DNA from: Procambarus clarkii
Taxonomy: Eukaryota > Arthropoda > Malacostraca > Decapoda > Cambaridae
Length of the DNA: 64,000 bases
Assembly (NCBI RefSeq): GCF_040958095.1
Contig: NC_091172.1
Coordinates: 7,853,314 to 7,917,313, forward strand
Reading direction: 5' to 3'
The notes beneath the pieces are model-generated. The model saw only the letters and a program-made list of their open reading frames with translations, had not been told where the DNA came from and made no database searches. This document shows positions 20,881 to 34,200 of the stretch, piece by piece (within the stretch, counting starts at the first letter, position 1; every line of letters starts with the position of its first letter). Made by a program: the position numbers and the translations under genes.

Positions 20881-22000
20881 ACCTTAATGTATGCATTAGT
20901 GTCACATAATTCCCTAGCATAGCAGAGGAAACTGCCTCTTCCTTCTTACCTTCATTGCTCATCACTCTGAATACAGCATATTACAACCAGTATGGAGTTC
21001 AACCCAGACGAATGTCTGGACACCACCACCAGTACACCCTCCACCCAGCCCAAGAACCCCAGGCAGGTGTGCAGCTGCAAGACTTGCCGTTTCCTTGTTA
21101 CGTCTAGGTAACCACCTGTTACGCTGCTGGCTCCTTGTTCCAAGCCTTGGTGACAAAGGATGTGACGTCACCATCAGGGGTATAAATACCCATGACCTCG
21201 GTCACCTCAGCAGTATCTCTCAGGTGCTCAGGGAAGGAACATTACTGCCTCAATGCGACGCCTGCCTACAACTGCTTCGCGTCCAAGTTGTAACTGTTAA
21301 TGTAAATACTTTGTGTCACCCTTTTGTTTTGTGTTAACTTATGTTTGTATATGAATTTGAGTGATTATTTCTCATGTGTCCTAGCCAAGTATGTTAGCTC
21401 AGGTGTGTTGTATATTTTCATATATTTTGTTCATTTTGATATTTGAGTAAATTTTCCTAATTTTTCAGTTGAATATTCCTTCACTCCTGTGCAATTTTCC
21501 CACTGCAAAGGCCAATGCAGCCGTTTTTTTTAATGTGAAGTGCGTGCCACATTCCACCTGCCCAGTATAGTTGCACAACTGAGTCACGTCACAATTAGGC
21601 TCTGCCACCACTGAGGAGCCCCCCAAAATACGATACCTTACCCACCCACGAGCGTAGCTCTCATCATGTAACTACACTTAGGTAATTACCTGAACCACTC
21701 AGCCTACAGGACTTGTTCTGAAGCTGATAAAAGTAGTGTTTTTGACAAGCAAACAGTTTCAGGCCATCTGTAAGGCATGAGCTTTATTTCCATTCAATTT
21801 TAATATTTTTTTAAAAGTTCTCAAAACTCAATCATCTACAATGTTTCAACACAACAATTAGGGCAGGCATTCACATAAAAAAATATAACGCAGTATTTCC
21901 AACTTAACAGCACAATATATATCTTTAGTTAGAGCCATCAGGGAAAGCTAATTTTTTTACATCATCATTAATTAAACAACAATGATTGTTTTGGTTCTAT
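20880..22000. other. Region downstream of mS29
   Basis: It probably includes the end of the mS29 mRNA (AATAAA signals, minus strand, about 21781-22008) and a CR1-like family 2 tail at 21645-21690 (CCACGAGCGTAGCTCTCATC). Nothing else is recognised. Confidence 0.5.
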
Positions 22001-22045
22001 ATTTTATTAAATAACTGTACACTGCTATTTCTCCATTTTATTCTG

Positions 22046-22246
22046 TTAAAGTGATTTAGTTACATGCATTAAGGTATATGGATTACAACCACTAAGGGAA
22101 GCCAGTTCCCATCGTCCAACATCTGAAGCTCCCTTCTCGTTCTGCAGCCAACGCCGGTCAACATAATAATCCACAATGCTCTGCATTTCCAATTCATTGT
22201 AGTTTGACACCAGAATGGGAATAAAAGGGTCTAATGTCTCCCATCC
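22046..22246 (-). CDS. DAP3: mS29 exon 9 (C-terminus and stop)
   Basis: It encodes [20 protein letters not shown] to the stop, including [27 protein letters not shown] is almost identical to the family C-terminal block. The acceptor is TTTTATTTTCAG. AATAAA signals on the minus strand occur just after the stop (about 22003-22008 and 21781-21787), so the mRNA probably ends within about 300 bases. Confidence 0.96.
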   Translation of the reverse strand, partial: GWETLDPFIPILVSNYNELEMQSIVDYYVDRRWLQNEKGASDVGRWELASLSGCNPYTLMHVTKSL

Positions 22247-25200
22247 CTGAAAATAAAAATTAAAGCATTCATTATAATGAAAGGCTTCTCTCTGGCGAGC
22301 CCTCAGAAGCTCCTTATACTTAACACTTTGGCGTACCCAGCGCGCCACCCCTCAACTGTGCGATATGGGACCCAGGGTGTCACGGGAGCGCGCGTAAATT
22401 CTGAAAAGTGTATACTCTCTTCAACTTTGTCACCTTAATTCTCGTCCTACGAGATTAAATTTTGTATCATTGTGTTCGCACTAGAATTCTCTACAGCACT
22501 AAATGTATATAAACTCCAAAAGCCCGGCTAATTACCCGCAGCAAACAGAGAAAGTGCGAACGAGTTACCCAGGAGCACGCAAACGCGATAAAATGTTTTC
22601 ACTATTTTCACTCTGGTCACCTCAATTTTGGTCTCAATGGGTTCGCAATAGAATTCTCTAGAGGAACATTAGCATATAAAATAAAAAACCTGGTCACGCT
22701 CCAACCGCCGACGAGTTGAAGACGGGCTACGCGTTAGCCGTAAGTGAGCGCTCAGACGCCTTCCAGCTACACTCCCAATTCCCGCCCTTTTCAAGCCTTT
22801 CTTTCGCAATTTTCTTCCTGGAAGGGCCTTGTTCATGATCACTTTCCAACGTGGAGTAAGCGTAGATAGTTTCTAAAGCCGCAGTAAGAAATATAGCCAT
22901 GGAAAATAGCCGAAATGTTCACACGTTTGAGATGCGAGGGGAGGCGACATTGGTCACAACAGTGGAGCGAAAACAATGGGCCCACGGCGTGTGCCAAGCC
23001 GCCTGAGGGCCACGAGGCTCAACAAAGAAAATGGGAAGACATCGGCGCGCATTTTAAAATCAGTCCCAAAAAAATCGGATAAAAACCTGATTTTTGGTGA
23101 TTATTTAAAGTGGATGACGCAATGCTGCGTCATCCCCGGCATTACCGACAGTAAACGGATGACGCAATGCTGCGTCATGCCCGGGCGAAAGTGCTAAGTG
23201 GTACTGTCATGATTTAGAACACACCAGGCCTCTGAGGCCCATTCATGCCAAGCAAGAGAAAGGACCAGAATCTGGCTCACTCCATTAGGTAAGGGGGCAC
23301 TCAGAGATCAAAGATCAATCCAATACTGTGTACCAAGAAAAATCCCCCCAAAATGATGGGCACAACCATACAAACATCTGTTTGAGGGAAATTAGGAACC
23401 CCTAAGGTAAACAGAGGAAATTATAGTTGCTTTGGATTAAATACACTAAATATTATTTGTCTGACCATAGAGATGGTGGCCCAGGTAAATCAGGGTCACT
23501 ACCAGCCTGCCACCTCACTCATAAACCACGAGAACAGAACCCCACTGAACCTCAGATGAAAAAAAGGAACTGGGTTGGGATGGGGAGCTACATAGAATAC
23601 ACACCAGAAAATGGAGTTTCACTACATTAAATAGTTAATTTCTGGGAGGCCTCCTCTATAGTTCCCTATACTTCACATTAGCAACCTTGGTAGAGAAGGT
23701 CACTTTTTTAGAATAAATGACTGACATTAGCTGATCCGTGGAAGAAGTAAGCAGAAATGGGGGGCACAAAGAAGAGTAGCACCAGCTGTGTGCAAAATGA
23801 AACAGCACAACACACATGACAAAACTGAGGGACGAACAAAGAGTGTAAGGCCATCACCCAAATGACTTTCCAAAAGCCCCGAGCATAGATGAGAGCTGCA
23901 GACATAACAAAGAAAGCCAACAAAGCTAAATGACACTGCAGATGATCTGGGAAATGCAAGCCTTGGAACAGGAACCAAGGAAATCAATTTTAATCATGTC
24001 TGCCACCACTGGAGAAGCATTCACAAAGTCAGCAAGATAAAACAGACCATTGCTGGTTATAGGGAAATATTGATGCCTTAAAGTTACCAAAAGAACTCCC
24101 CCAACAATGTCAACAACAAAGCATCAACTGGGAAGAACCAGTAGACCACAGATAATGGCAAAGAGCAGACACCTGACACAAAATGTGATGCACCCCTGGC
24201 CAGACCAACCAAACATCAATCACCAATAGACCCCTCTAGAAGCCAGCAGATTCATTTTCCATCAGAAAAGAAATACTGTAGAATGCTGAAAAAAAATACT
24301 AGAGCCATGTTGCCAAAGAAGCTCCCCCACATGGCAGCTCGAGGTAGGGGCCAACAAGAACACTGCTTTAAGAAAGAATCATGAGCTGAAGGGAAAACCA
24401 AAAATTGAGACAAGCAGAGAAATCCCAAAACCCCATCAAGAGGAGGAACCTGAGCAGGCGAGAGAGCAGAAAGTACCAACTGCTCCAAACCCAAATAAAG
24501 ACAAAAGAGCTGACTGAGGCAACCACATCAATGCAAACTGCAACCAATGTAAATGGGAAAAACTGACCTGTAAAATGGCAGCTGCCTGTAAGCAGAGTCT
24601 ATAGAGGGAGGTTCAGCTACAACGGAGATCCAATGACAACACATCACAGGCCGTTAGGTGAAATGGATTCCCACACCCAATAGGCAATAAGAATGGTCAC
24701 TGGAATACAGCAACATTGAGGAAAATCCTTTCAACTCACACCCAGTGAAAGCAGAAATGGAGAGCCAGTCCATAATGAATGCCCCAAAACTGCAAAGGGC
24801 TTTCCAAGTCCCAAAAGATAGACCAAGCCGGAAGCACTTGACATAGGGGCCTCTCTCAGATTATTACAAACACCTAAAATAGCCTAGGGGCATATATAGA
24901 AGGTAGATATTAAGGGCATGAGTGGTGCATTGTAAAACAAGCATATTAGTACCCTGTGCTACCTTCAGATGAACAAAAAATCTCACAGAGGAGTTGAAGA
25001 CCCATGCACTGCTCAGGGTGAGGCTCCATCCTCAAGATGCTGGCCTCTCAAGAGACAGCCACCTGAACCCACTAGGTAACGTAACCCTAGCTTGGCAGGG
25101 GTAACACCAGCAAATACCTAGAAATGATCACTCTAGACACAAGCAGTTCCAGGTAAACAGTTAATCAGAGTCCCACAAGAATGCAAACATAAACAAACAT

Positions 25201-28200
25201 GCATTTTGAAGCAAATACTAAAACAGAATAAAGACAAGCAAATAGCCTCATAGGACAAAGAAGAATGTCCAGAATGGCCAAAATTTACCTGAAAAACTGG
25301 GACTCTTAAGAGAACTAAAGTGGGAACGAGGAGCATAACTGCAACATCTTAGGAGTGTCGCTCCAGGCAAAATGACCGGCATATCAAGACTAGGGGATTG
25401 AGGAAGGAAGGTACACAGTCCCCTGGAAGTGTGCAGGTGAACTAATGAGTGAATTGCTTCTTGACTGGGTGGTTCAATAATTTCAGGGGTTTGTTGTCTC
25501 TTTTTCTATGCAGAATTTATCTTGTTGATTGTGTGTTTTGTTTTTGCCCATCTTTCTAGTAGCTTTTTCTTGGTTACGAGTGATTTAATATTCTTTGCTT
25601 CCTGTGCCTCTGTAGAGGGGGCCAGGTTTTGGCCTCTGGTCCCCAGTAGGCTAACAATGACTCTCTAGGGCCTAGTGTGGATTGAAATGGATGGAGCTAT
25701 CCAGGTAGCTAGCACCAAGGAGCTACCATAGGGGCCCTCCCAGAAAGAAGCTGTTGTACACAGTTCAACAGACTTTCTGCAGTTTTCTTTATTTTTGTTT
25801 TCTTATGTTCTTGTGTGTTCTGCTATTGGCTGTGAGTAGGCCAGCATGTGTCTTAAAAGTGTGGCGTAATTCCTAAAGCTTTGCTATACCAATGCATCGG
25901 ACAGCTACTGAGGGGTTCATCCTAGAAAAAATGGCTAAACTCAATATATAAGGTAGTGTGTGCTTTAAATATACAGAATATACATAACACAACAATACGC
26001 ATACAAGCCATGGCATTCTATGTGTTACAGTCACAAAGCAGTGTACAACAAATGTTAATTTTCTTCATTAGATTTATCTTTTAGAAATAATATAAATAAA
26101 TGGCAATAGGTATAAATCTACCCATTTTCATAAAGGGATAGAAATATTGCAAAAATGAAACATAAAAAAATGATAATAAATCATCATAACTAACCTTCTG
26201 TCGCAGGAGATATCGTGGCAAATAAGAATCTCGTCGGTGCCCATCATTGGCTAATCTATCAACAGATCCAACTACAATTCCATTTCTCTGTTGAGAAAAT
26301 TTTTATATTTTTATTATTATAATGGACATGTAATAAACCAAGTTTAATAAAAACAAATACAAATATTTATGGAGTGAAATACAATGGGCTGAAAAGCACC
26401 AATACAAAAAAAACAGCATTGAATGTGATGAAATGCCATTTTCTGGGCAAGACCTGACGGCTCCCCAAAGCTATACCGGGCTGATGGATATACAGAGGAA
26501 CCTCAGGTAACGAGCAGCCCCATCTACAAGCATTTCAGGTAACGAGCGAGCCACTTGCAGAAAATTTGTCTCGATTGACGAGCTTCCACTCGGCTAACGA
26601 GAAAACCACGTGGTGCTTCCTAGCGTTCCCGCTGGTTCTCGTAAATTCTCAGACGCCTCCTCCGACAGTGTTGTTTTATCGCGCAGGAAAAGCATCCCTC
26701 TGCATTTATTTGTGCTTTTCTTTGTATTTTTGTGGTTTTGTGACTACAATTCGTAACCCATGATGTCGCCAAAGAAGCTGCTTGCTAAAGATAGTGTTGT
26801 CAAGAGGAGGAAAGACACAATTACTGTATATCTGAAGAAGGAAATCATAGCGAAGCACGAGCATGGTATTCGTGTGACTGATCTCGTCAGGGAGTATGGC
26901 AGGTCCTCGTTAACAATCTGCACCATCTTGAAGAGGAAGGAAGAATTTAAGAAGCTTGATGTGGCTAAAGAGTTACCAAGGTTACCAAGCAATTTCATAT
27001 TTCAAACAAAATTTCATTTTGATGTTTTTTGGGGGTGGAACGGCTTAATTGTATTTCCATTCCATTATTTTAAATGGGGAAATTTGTTTTGCAAGACAAC
27101 TGTTTCACATGACGAGCTCGGTGCTGGAATGGATTAAATTCGTTAACCGAGGTTTCTCTGTATTTCAGACCGTAGCAACAGTCAATTGAAGGAGCTCTAG
27201 GCCTACTGAGGACCAGCGCCAGAACCTGGCCCCTCAGAGAGGCAAGAGAAACAATGGCCTATAGACACCCCTGTGTAGATGGAAGCAGTCTATATCTGCC
27301 TCTACCAGATCAGGCACCCAGAAAGGTAGGAATTCCAAAACAAACTACAGCTGGTGAAAAATTGCTAACTGAAAGCCGAACGAGCAAACAGAACTCCCCA
27401 ACCAGAAAACAAGCATGACGTCACCACAGCCACCATGCCACTGTTTGCACAACTCCCCCCTTCCCGGGAGGGGGAAGGGGGGCCCCAGACCTCCCACGCC
27501 AGCAACCCAACCCCAGTTCAGAGGCTGAACATCAAAAATGTGAAAAAACTACAGACTGGAGGGAGGGAGAGATGCTGGAGAGCTTCCAGGTCTCGCCAGA
27601 AAATAGCGTTTCATTACATTCAACGCTGATTTTCTATGGAGAGCCCCTTTAGCTCCTCGAGCTACCTAACCAAAGATAAAGGAAAAAGAGGACTTACCCA
27701 GGAGGCGGCCGCCAATCCCTCCTCAACTTGAAGTTGAGACAACTGGCTGTAACCTGCGACCCAAAGCTACACATGCCCGAGAAGGGCTAGGAACATTAAT
27801 GAGGTACCGTACAACCACGACCCTGTTCGACCTTTAAAAGCCCCCCGTGCCCAAATGTCAGCCTAGGACATATTACAGTACCAAAAGCAGCAGCCAAAGC
27901 CGCAAACTTACAAACACCATGGGTACGGGGATAGACCACAGGCTGGCTGGACCGAATAACCCTGTGGACGACCTGGAAGACCCGCGCCCTGGAACCGGGC
28001 GCGGGGCCCAGGTCCCCAGGTCCTAAAGCACGTTCCCTGCCACGGAGGCTGTGGCACGCAAATAGCGGCAAAGTGCCGCAACCGGACACAAAACATGATG
28101 TACCCCCAGCCAAATCAACCAAGCATCAACAACCCAAGGACCCCTCTGGAAAGCTGCAGTCTCATTCTTCGCCAGAAAAGGAGACGGCTGCAAATGAACA

Positions 28201-31200
28201 AAATGACCACCAGGCCCGAAAGAGCAGAAACCCCTGCCCTAGAGGAGAGCATGAAGCTCCCCAACCTGACCCCCAGAGGCCAATGCCAACAAGAAAAGAG
28301 CTTTTGAAAAACAGTCCTGAACCAAAGGGGCCCACAACAAACCAAAGGTGCCACAACAAACCGAGAAGAGAGAAAAGAGAGCACCCGGTTCAACAACTAG
28401 TACGGCTCAAGTGGCGCATGGGCAGGCCCGAGGTGAAACAACGTCCGAGAAAGATCGTGGAATGGAGAAGAAGTGACATCCACCCCGAACTCAAGCCGAA
28501 ACGGCTCCGCTAGCGCTGCACAATACAAAGTGACAGTATTCAGCATAAGATGACGGCCCTGAAACAACCAAACAACCAAGAGAGAAAGGACAAAACAACC
28601 CGATCAGAAATCGAAGACAACCTACAAAGAGTCAAGAAGTGCCAAAAGCCAGGAAACTTTATACTGCTGCCATGACAAAACTCGCAGGTGGGACACCATC
28701 AACTGAGCCACCTGATCGCCATACAAGTGGTGATAAACCCGCGTCAAAAAGACCAGATGAGAAGATCGGAGAAGAACGAACCATCCCCGTACCGGACCGG
28801 ACCGATCTGCTGAAAGAGGTAGAGTAGCAGGAAGACCCTCGGGTTTGGACACCGCGTAAGAGCCAAGTCTGAGTCATCCTGAGATAAGGGAACAGAGCAA
28901 CCTTCAAACTCGCACGAACCGTGATGGGACTCGAAGGTCTCGTCCATCGGACTGATGAGCCCCCAATGGGGGTTTCCAGGGCCCTTAGGGTGACTGCTAA
29001 GGAAACCCCTAGGCAAGGTACTGCTAACCAGTTATCTCAGAGCTACCAAGCAAACAGACTAAAGCTGAACCCCTATGATGTGTGCAATCACGGGGACCTA
29101 GCGGAGGGCCACCAAAATCATACTAGTGGTTCTACAGCCACACCAGGAAAAACAAAAGAAAAGAAAAAGAAAACCCTGCAAAGGCACAATGTCCCCAGGA
29201 GAACAGAACCGGCTGCTATGCATATATCACAGCTGCACAGTACCTTGCGCCCCGGCCAGTGATGATACTACCTCCTACCCAAGGTAAAGCAGGAATAAGA
29301 ACCACCCCCAGCTGATCCCCAAGGGTGGGCAATCACCGAACAACAAAAGAACGGAGGTAGATTCCCAAATGGAAGATAACCCTAAACCGCAAGGGCAGTA
29401 CTTACAGGACACTTAGGAAAGGTGGCCCTGGGTGCATGCAGCCCTAGTACTCTAATGTTACTCCTGGCTCACACACCACCACACAGAACAACAACGCTAT
29501 GGACAGCACTGCTCAAAAGGATGGAGCTGGATTCGATAGACCGCCACTGAACTGGGGTTGGGTAGCCGGTGCGGGAGGTCTGGGACCGGCTCCTTCCCCC
29601 CCTCCCAGGGAGGGGGGAGTTGCGCAGACAACGGCGCAGCGGCTATGGTGACGTCATGCTTATTTGCTTGTTTTCTGATTAGGGAGTTCTGTTTCCCTCA
29701 TTCGGCTTTTGGTTAGCAATTTTTCACCAGCAGTAGTTTGTTTTGGGATTCCTACCTTTCTGGGTGCCTGACCTGGTTGATGGCAGATATCGACTGCTTC
29801 CAACTACACTAGGGTGTCTATAGACCATTGCTTCTCGTTCCTCTCTCAGGGGGGCCTGGTTTTGGCACTGGTCCCCGGTAGGCCTAGAACTCCATCAGTT
29901 GACTGTTGCAGCGGTCTAATACATACACATCAGCCCAGTATAACTCCGAGGAGCCGAAGGGGCTCTCCATAGAAACCAGCATTAAATGTAATGAAATGCC
30001 TTTTTCTGGTGGGTCCTTCATGGCTTCCTGTTGCAAGCTATCTGGTTACCTTCACACCTAATTGATTGTACCAGGATGGGGTTCTGGGAGTTCTTCTACT
30101 CCCCACTTGTAAGACTTGACTTGTGAGAGCTTGGTCCACCAGGCTGGTGGATATGTGGGCCTGTAGGCCAACATATCCACCACAGCCTGTTTGGTCCAGC
30201 ACTTCTTGAAGAAAACTATCTAGTTTTCTCTTGAAGATGTCCACGGTTGTTCCGGCAATATTTCTTATACTTGCTGGGAGGATGTTGAACAACCATGGAT
30301 CTCTGATGTTTATAGTGTTCTCTGATTGTGCTTATGGCACCCCTGTTCTTCACTGGTTCTATTTTGCATTTTCTTACATGTCGTTTACTCCAGTAAGTTG
30401 TTATTTTACTGTGTAGATTTGGGACCTGACCCTCCAGTATTTTCCATTTGTATATCATTTGATATCTCTCTCGTCTCCTTTCTAGCGGTACATTTGGAGA
30501 GCTTTGAGACAATCCCAATAATTTAGGTGCTTTAACGCATCTATATGTATGCCATACATGTTCTCTGAACTCCCTCTATTTCAGCAATCTCCCCTACTCT
30601 GAAGTTGATACTCGCTAAGTGAGTACTGAGCAGTACTGAAGACGGGACAGCACAAGTGATTTGAATAGTACAACCATTGTGATGGAATCCCTGGAATTGA
30701 AAGTTCTCGTAATCCATCCTCTCATTTTTCTGGCTGACGCAATATTTGCTTGGTTATGCTCTCTAAACGTTAGGTCATCAGACATCATTATTCCCTGATC
30801 CTTGACATACTCCTTTCCTACTATGGGCAAATCTGATTGTGTTTTGTACCCTGTATTATGTTTAATGTCCTCATTTTTACCAAACCTGAGTATCTGGAAT
30901 TTATCACTGTTAAACATCATGTTATTTTCTGCTGCCCAGTTGAAAACTTTATTAATATCTGCTTATAGTTTTTAATTCATGAACAGAAGTAATTTTCATG
31001 CTGATTTTTGTGTCATCTGAAAAAGATGATTTGAAGCTGTGACTTATATTTTTGTCTATATCTGATATGAGAATAAGGAAAATTATTGGTTCAAGGACTG
31101 TACCCCGAGGTACAGTACTTGGACTCGATTTTATTTGGTTGATTGTTACTCTGTTCTGTTCGACAGAAAATTTAATATCCACTATCCTACTTTACCTGTT

Positions 31201-34200
31201 ATTCCCACTGACCTCATTTTTTGTGCTATCACCCCATCTTGAGGTTATCTTGAGATGATTTCGGGGCTTTAGTGTCCCCACGGCCCGGTCCTCGACCAGG
31301 CCTCCACCCCCAGGAAGCAGCCCGTGACAGCTGACTGACACCCAGGTACCTATTTACTGCTAGGTAACAGGGGCATAGGGTGAAAGAAACTCTGCCCATT
31401 GTTTCTCGCCGGCGCCCGGGATCGAACCCGGGACCACAGGATCACAGTCCAGCGTGCTGTCCGCTCGGCCGACCGGCTCCCCATGGTCACATTTATCAAA
31501 TGCCTTTCTTTGTAAAGTCCATGTATACCACATCAACATTTTGTTTTTCTTCTAATGCCTCAGTGATTTTGATGGAGTGGTCAAGGAGCTGCGAGAGGCA
31601 TGATCTTCCCACACCAGATCCATGTTGGCCTTGTTGTGGAGGTCATTGGTTTCCGTTAAATTTTTCATGGAAAGTGTAAAGTGAAAGTCTTTTGTGCCCA
31701 ATAAGACAGCACAAAACTTAATACTGGCACCTCAGTAGCACAGGATGAGAACCTGTGCTACTGGCACTTTGCATTTCTTTTATAAATATTGAATTAAATA
31801 AGTCTGGACCCAGGGCTAAGTGCATGGGCATGCGAGTTAATTTTTCTTTCAAAATCTGCAGCGTATGGGTTAATATCGGTTATATTTTCAAGGGTTAGGA
31901 TATCGCGCATACCGAAACTGTCTGGATCTTCCACTTTTATGTTGTTTATTGGGAGGTGCTAAACATGTCCTCATACTGATTTTTTAAGGATTTCACTAAT
32001 TTCTTTATCATCCTCTGTGTATGAACCTTCACTTGTAAGAATATGTCCAATACTGACGCTGATTTTTGCTTTTGATTTTACATATGTGAAGAAATATTTT
32101 GAGTTTTTCTTTATCTCTTGTATGGCTTTATGTTCAAATTACATTTCTTTAATCTGATATGATTGCTTCAGTCTGCTGAATTTCTTCAATCTCCCTGTTT
32201 CAATTATTCCTTCTTTGTAGGGATAGTCATGTCTGCTACAGCATTTCCGTTTTCCTTCTTTTGTAGTGCCGTTTGTTTTCTCTTTCTACATTGGTCCACT
32301 TTCTTGCTTTCCATAAACAAACGTTCTGGAACGACTTTATATGCTTCGGAAGTCAGTTATTCTATTCATTGCATGGGATTTTTATTAATTAGAACAGTTT
32401 CCCATTGAATGTTTGTAAGTTTAATCAAGGCTAAAAGCCTACTGGGAACTAGCAGCTAAAACCTAGCCCTCTCAGAGGCACAGAGCAGGGTATGCTAGAC
32501 CACCCTATCCAAGACATAAACCACAAGAAAGGAAGAACAAAACAAAACAGACAAGAGTTGGCACTTGTAAACAACTCAGAAAATGAGGCACCCAGTACCT
32601 AGGGTTTTCAACTGATATTAGCAACTGACCATCACTAAGTGGCAGCACTGGGGAGTTCCCAGATCAGGCGGTGGAGCCCCTTCCATCATGAGCACACCAA
32701 GGGCAACCAACTGACGCACCTGAAAATGGCAAGGGAGGGTCCGAGGAGCCACCAAGGTCCCACCAGGAAGAGGAGTTTCATTATCCCTAGTGCATGTTTT
32801 CTGAGAGAGCTCTACAGTGGATCTCTGTTACTATCACGACACAAAAAACAAAATAAAAAGAAGCAGACCCACCAGGAGCAGTGGAGAGCAGAAGCCAGGA
32901 ACTCCCAGAAAAGAAGAAAAACAGTGCTGGGAAAACATAGCAGACAAAGATGCAAACACCCAAACTAACACTGGCCCAAAACAGGTTGCAAACCTCGGTT
33001 GAACAGAGGTAACCAGTGGACTCCCCAAAGCAATAAACCCAGCATTAAATGGAATGAAGCACCTCTTTTTGGAGAAACCCCAGTGACTCCCTTATGCTAT
33101 CTTGTTGAAATTACTAAATGGTCACATCAGTCATGAAAGTTCTGTTTGGCCTACCTGGGACTAGAGCCAGAACTTGGTCCCCTTATAAAGGCACAGGGAG
33201 AGTGAATTTGCCACGCCACTGGAAAAAATCCTCCAAAAAAGTCAGAAAAGCTTAGCAGACAACTGGAGGGTTCACAGAAAACGAATCATCGAAAACTGTG
33301 CAACAACTCTGAAAATGATTCACACAGAACAAGGGATTCACTCAGACTAATTCAAAACTTCTTAGTACATTACTGATAACCACTACCAGGTGGCCCGACC
33401 CCAGCTCTAAGTCAGCTTCTCATCTCGGTTCTGGAGCTGATGAACAACCCTAAGATGAACCACTGAACCTGGAGAGAGGTGGGGAATCAAAGAGCCACTG
33501 GGGCTCTTCCAGAAAGAAGCATTGCATTACATTCAATGCTGGATTTCTGGAGAGAGCTCCCAGTGGCTCTCTGAAGAACCACAGCACAAAACTGGGATTT
33601 AACAGGAAGGAAAATTGGCAGCAGGCACTAGGACGAAGAAGAAAGCCTAGGCTGGGAGACACGGCCCAAAGCAACACACGACCGAATAGGACCACAAACA
33701 CTGACTAAAACCTTTGACCATAAATATCAGCCCAGGACATGTTAGAGAAGACTGTGGCAAAAGCCACAGATCTGTAAAAATCATGTGCATGAGAGTAGAC
33801 CACAGGCTGGTTAGACTTTATGACATTGTAGTCAACCTGAGAAATGTGAGCTTGGAATAGGGACCAAGGAAACACTCAACCAACAAGGCATCTACCAAGA
33901 CAGAATTAGTGGAGAAATGAGTGCCTGGCACCTTAATACTGCTATTGCAAGAAAAAACAGAGGTGGGACACTAACAAACCAGCCACCCACGCACCATATA
34001 AATGACAACACACACGCCAATAACTCCAGATGCAAAGAGCAAAGGAGAAGTTCAAACCAGCGAAGTACATGCTGGAAGAAGCGAGATGCAGAAAAAACAC
34101 CCTGGTAGGACTCAGAGCAACAACTGGACTAGGGGTAAGTGGTACAGGAACGCCTACTTCGACCAGTCTGCCCAAAAGGCATCCACCATGAAGGCCTCAC

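Larger units (their letters stand above)
29971..33035. repeat. DIRS-type repeat split by a LINE
   Basis: The left piece is CCAGCATTAAATGTAATGAA to about 30042. The right piece resumes at about 32431 with GCCTACTGGGAACTAGCAGC and AACCTAGCCCTCTCAGAGGC, the inner part of the unit. 32500-33035 continues with DIRS-like interior in no clear frame. Confidence 0.65.

Noticed and set aside
22046..22348. A complete 100-residue protein starting at 22348
   Set aside because: The first 34 codons are intron and piggyBac-type MITE sequence; the homology to mS29 starts exactly at the splice acceptor at 22246.
31400..31481. tRNA gene on the minus strand
   Set aside because: The tRNA-like part is the head of a SINE whose body recurs elsewhere in the window.
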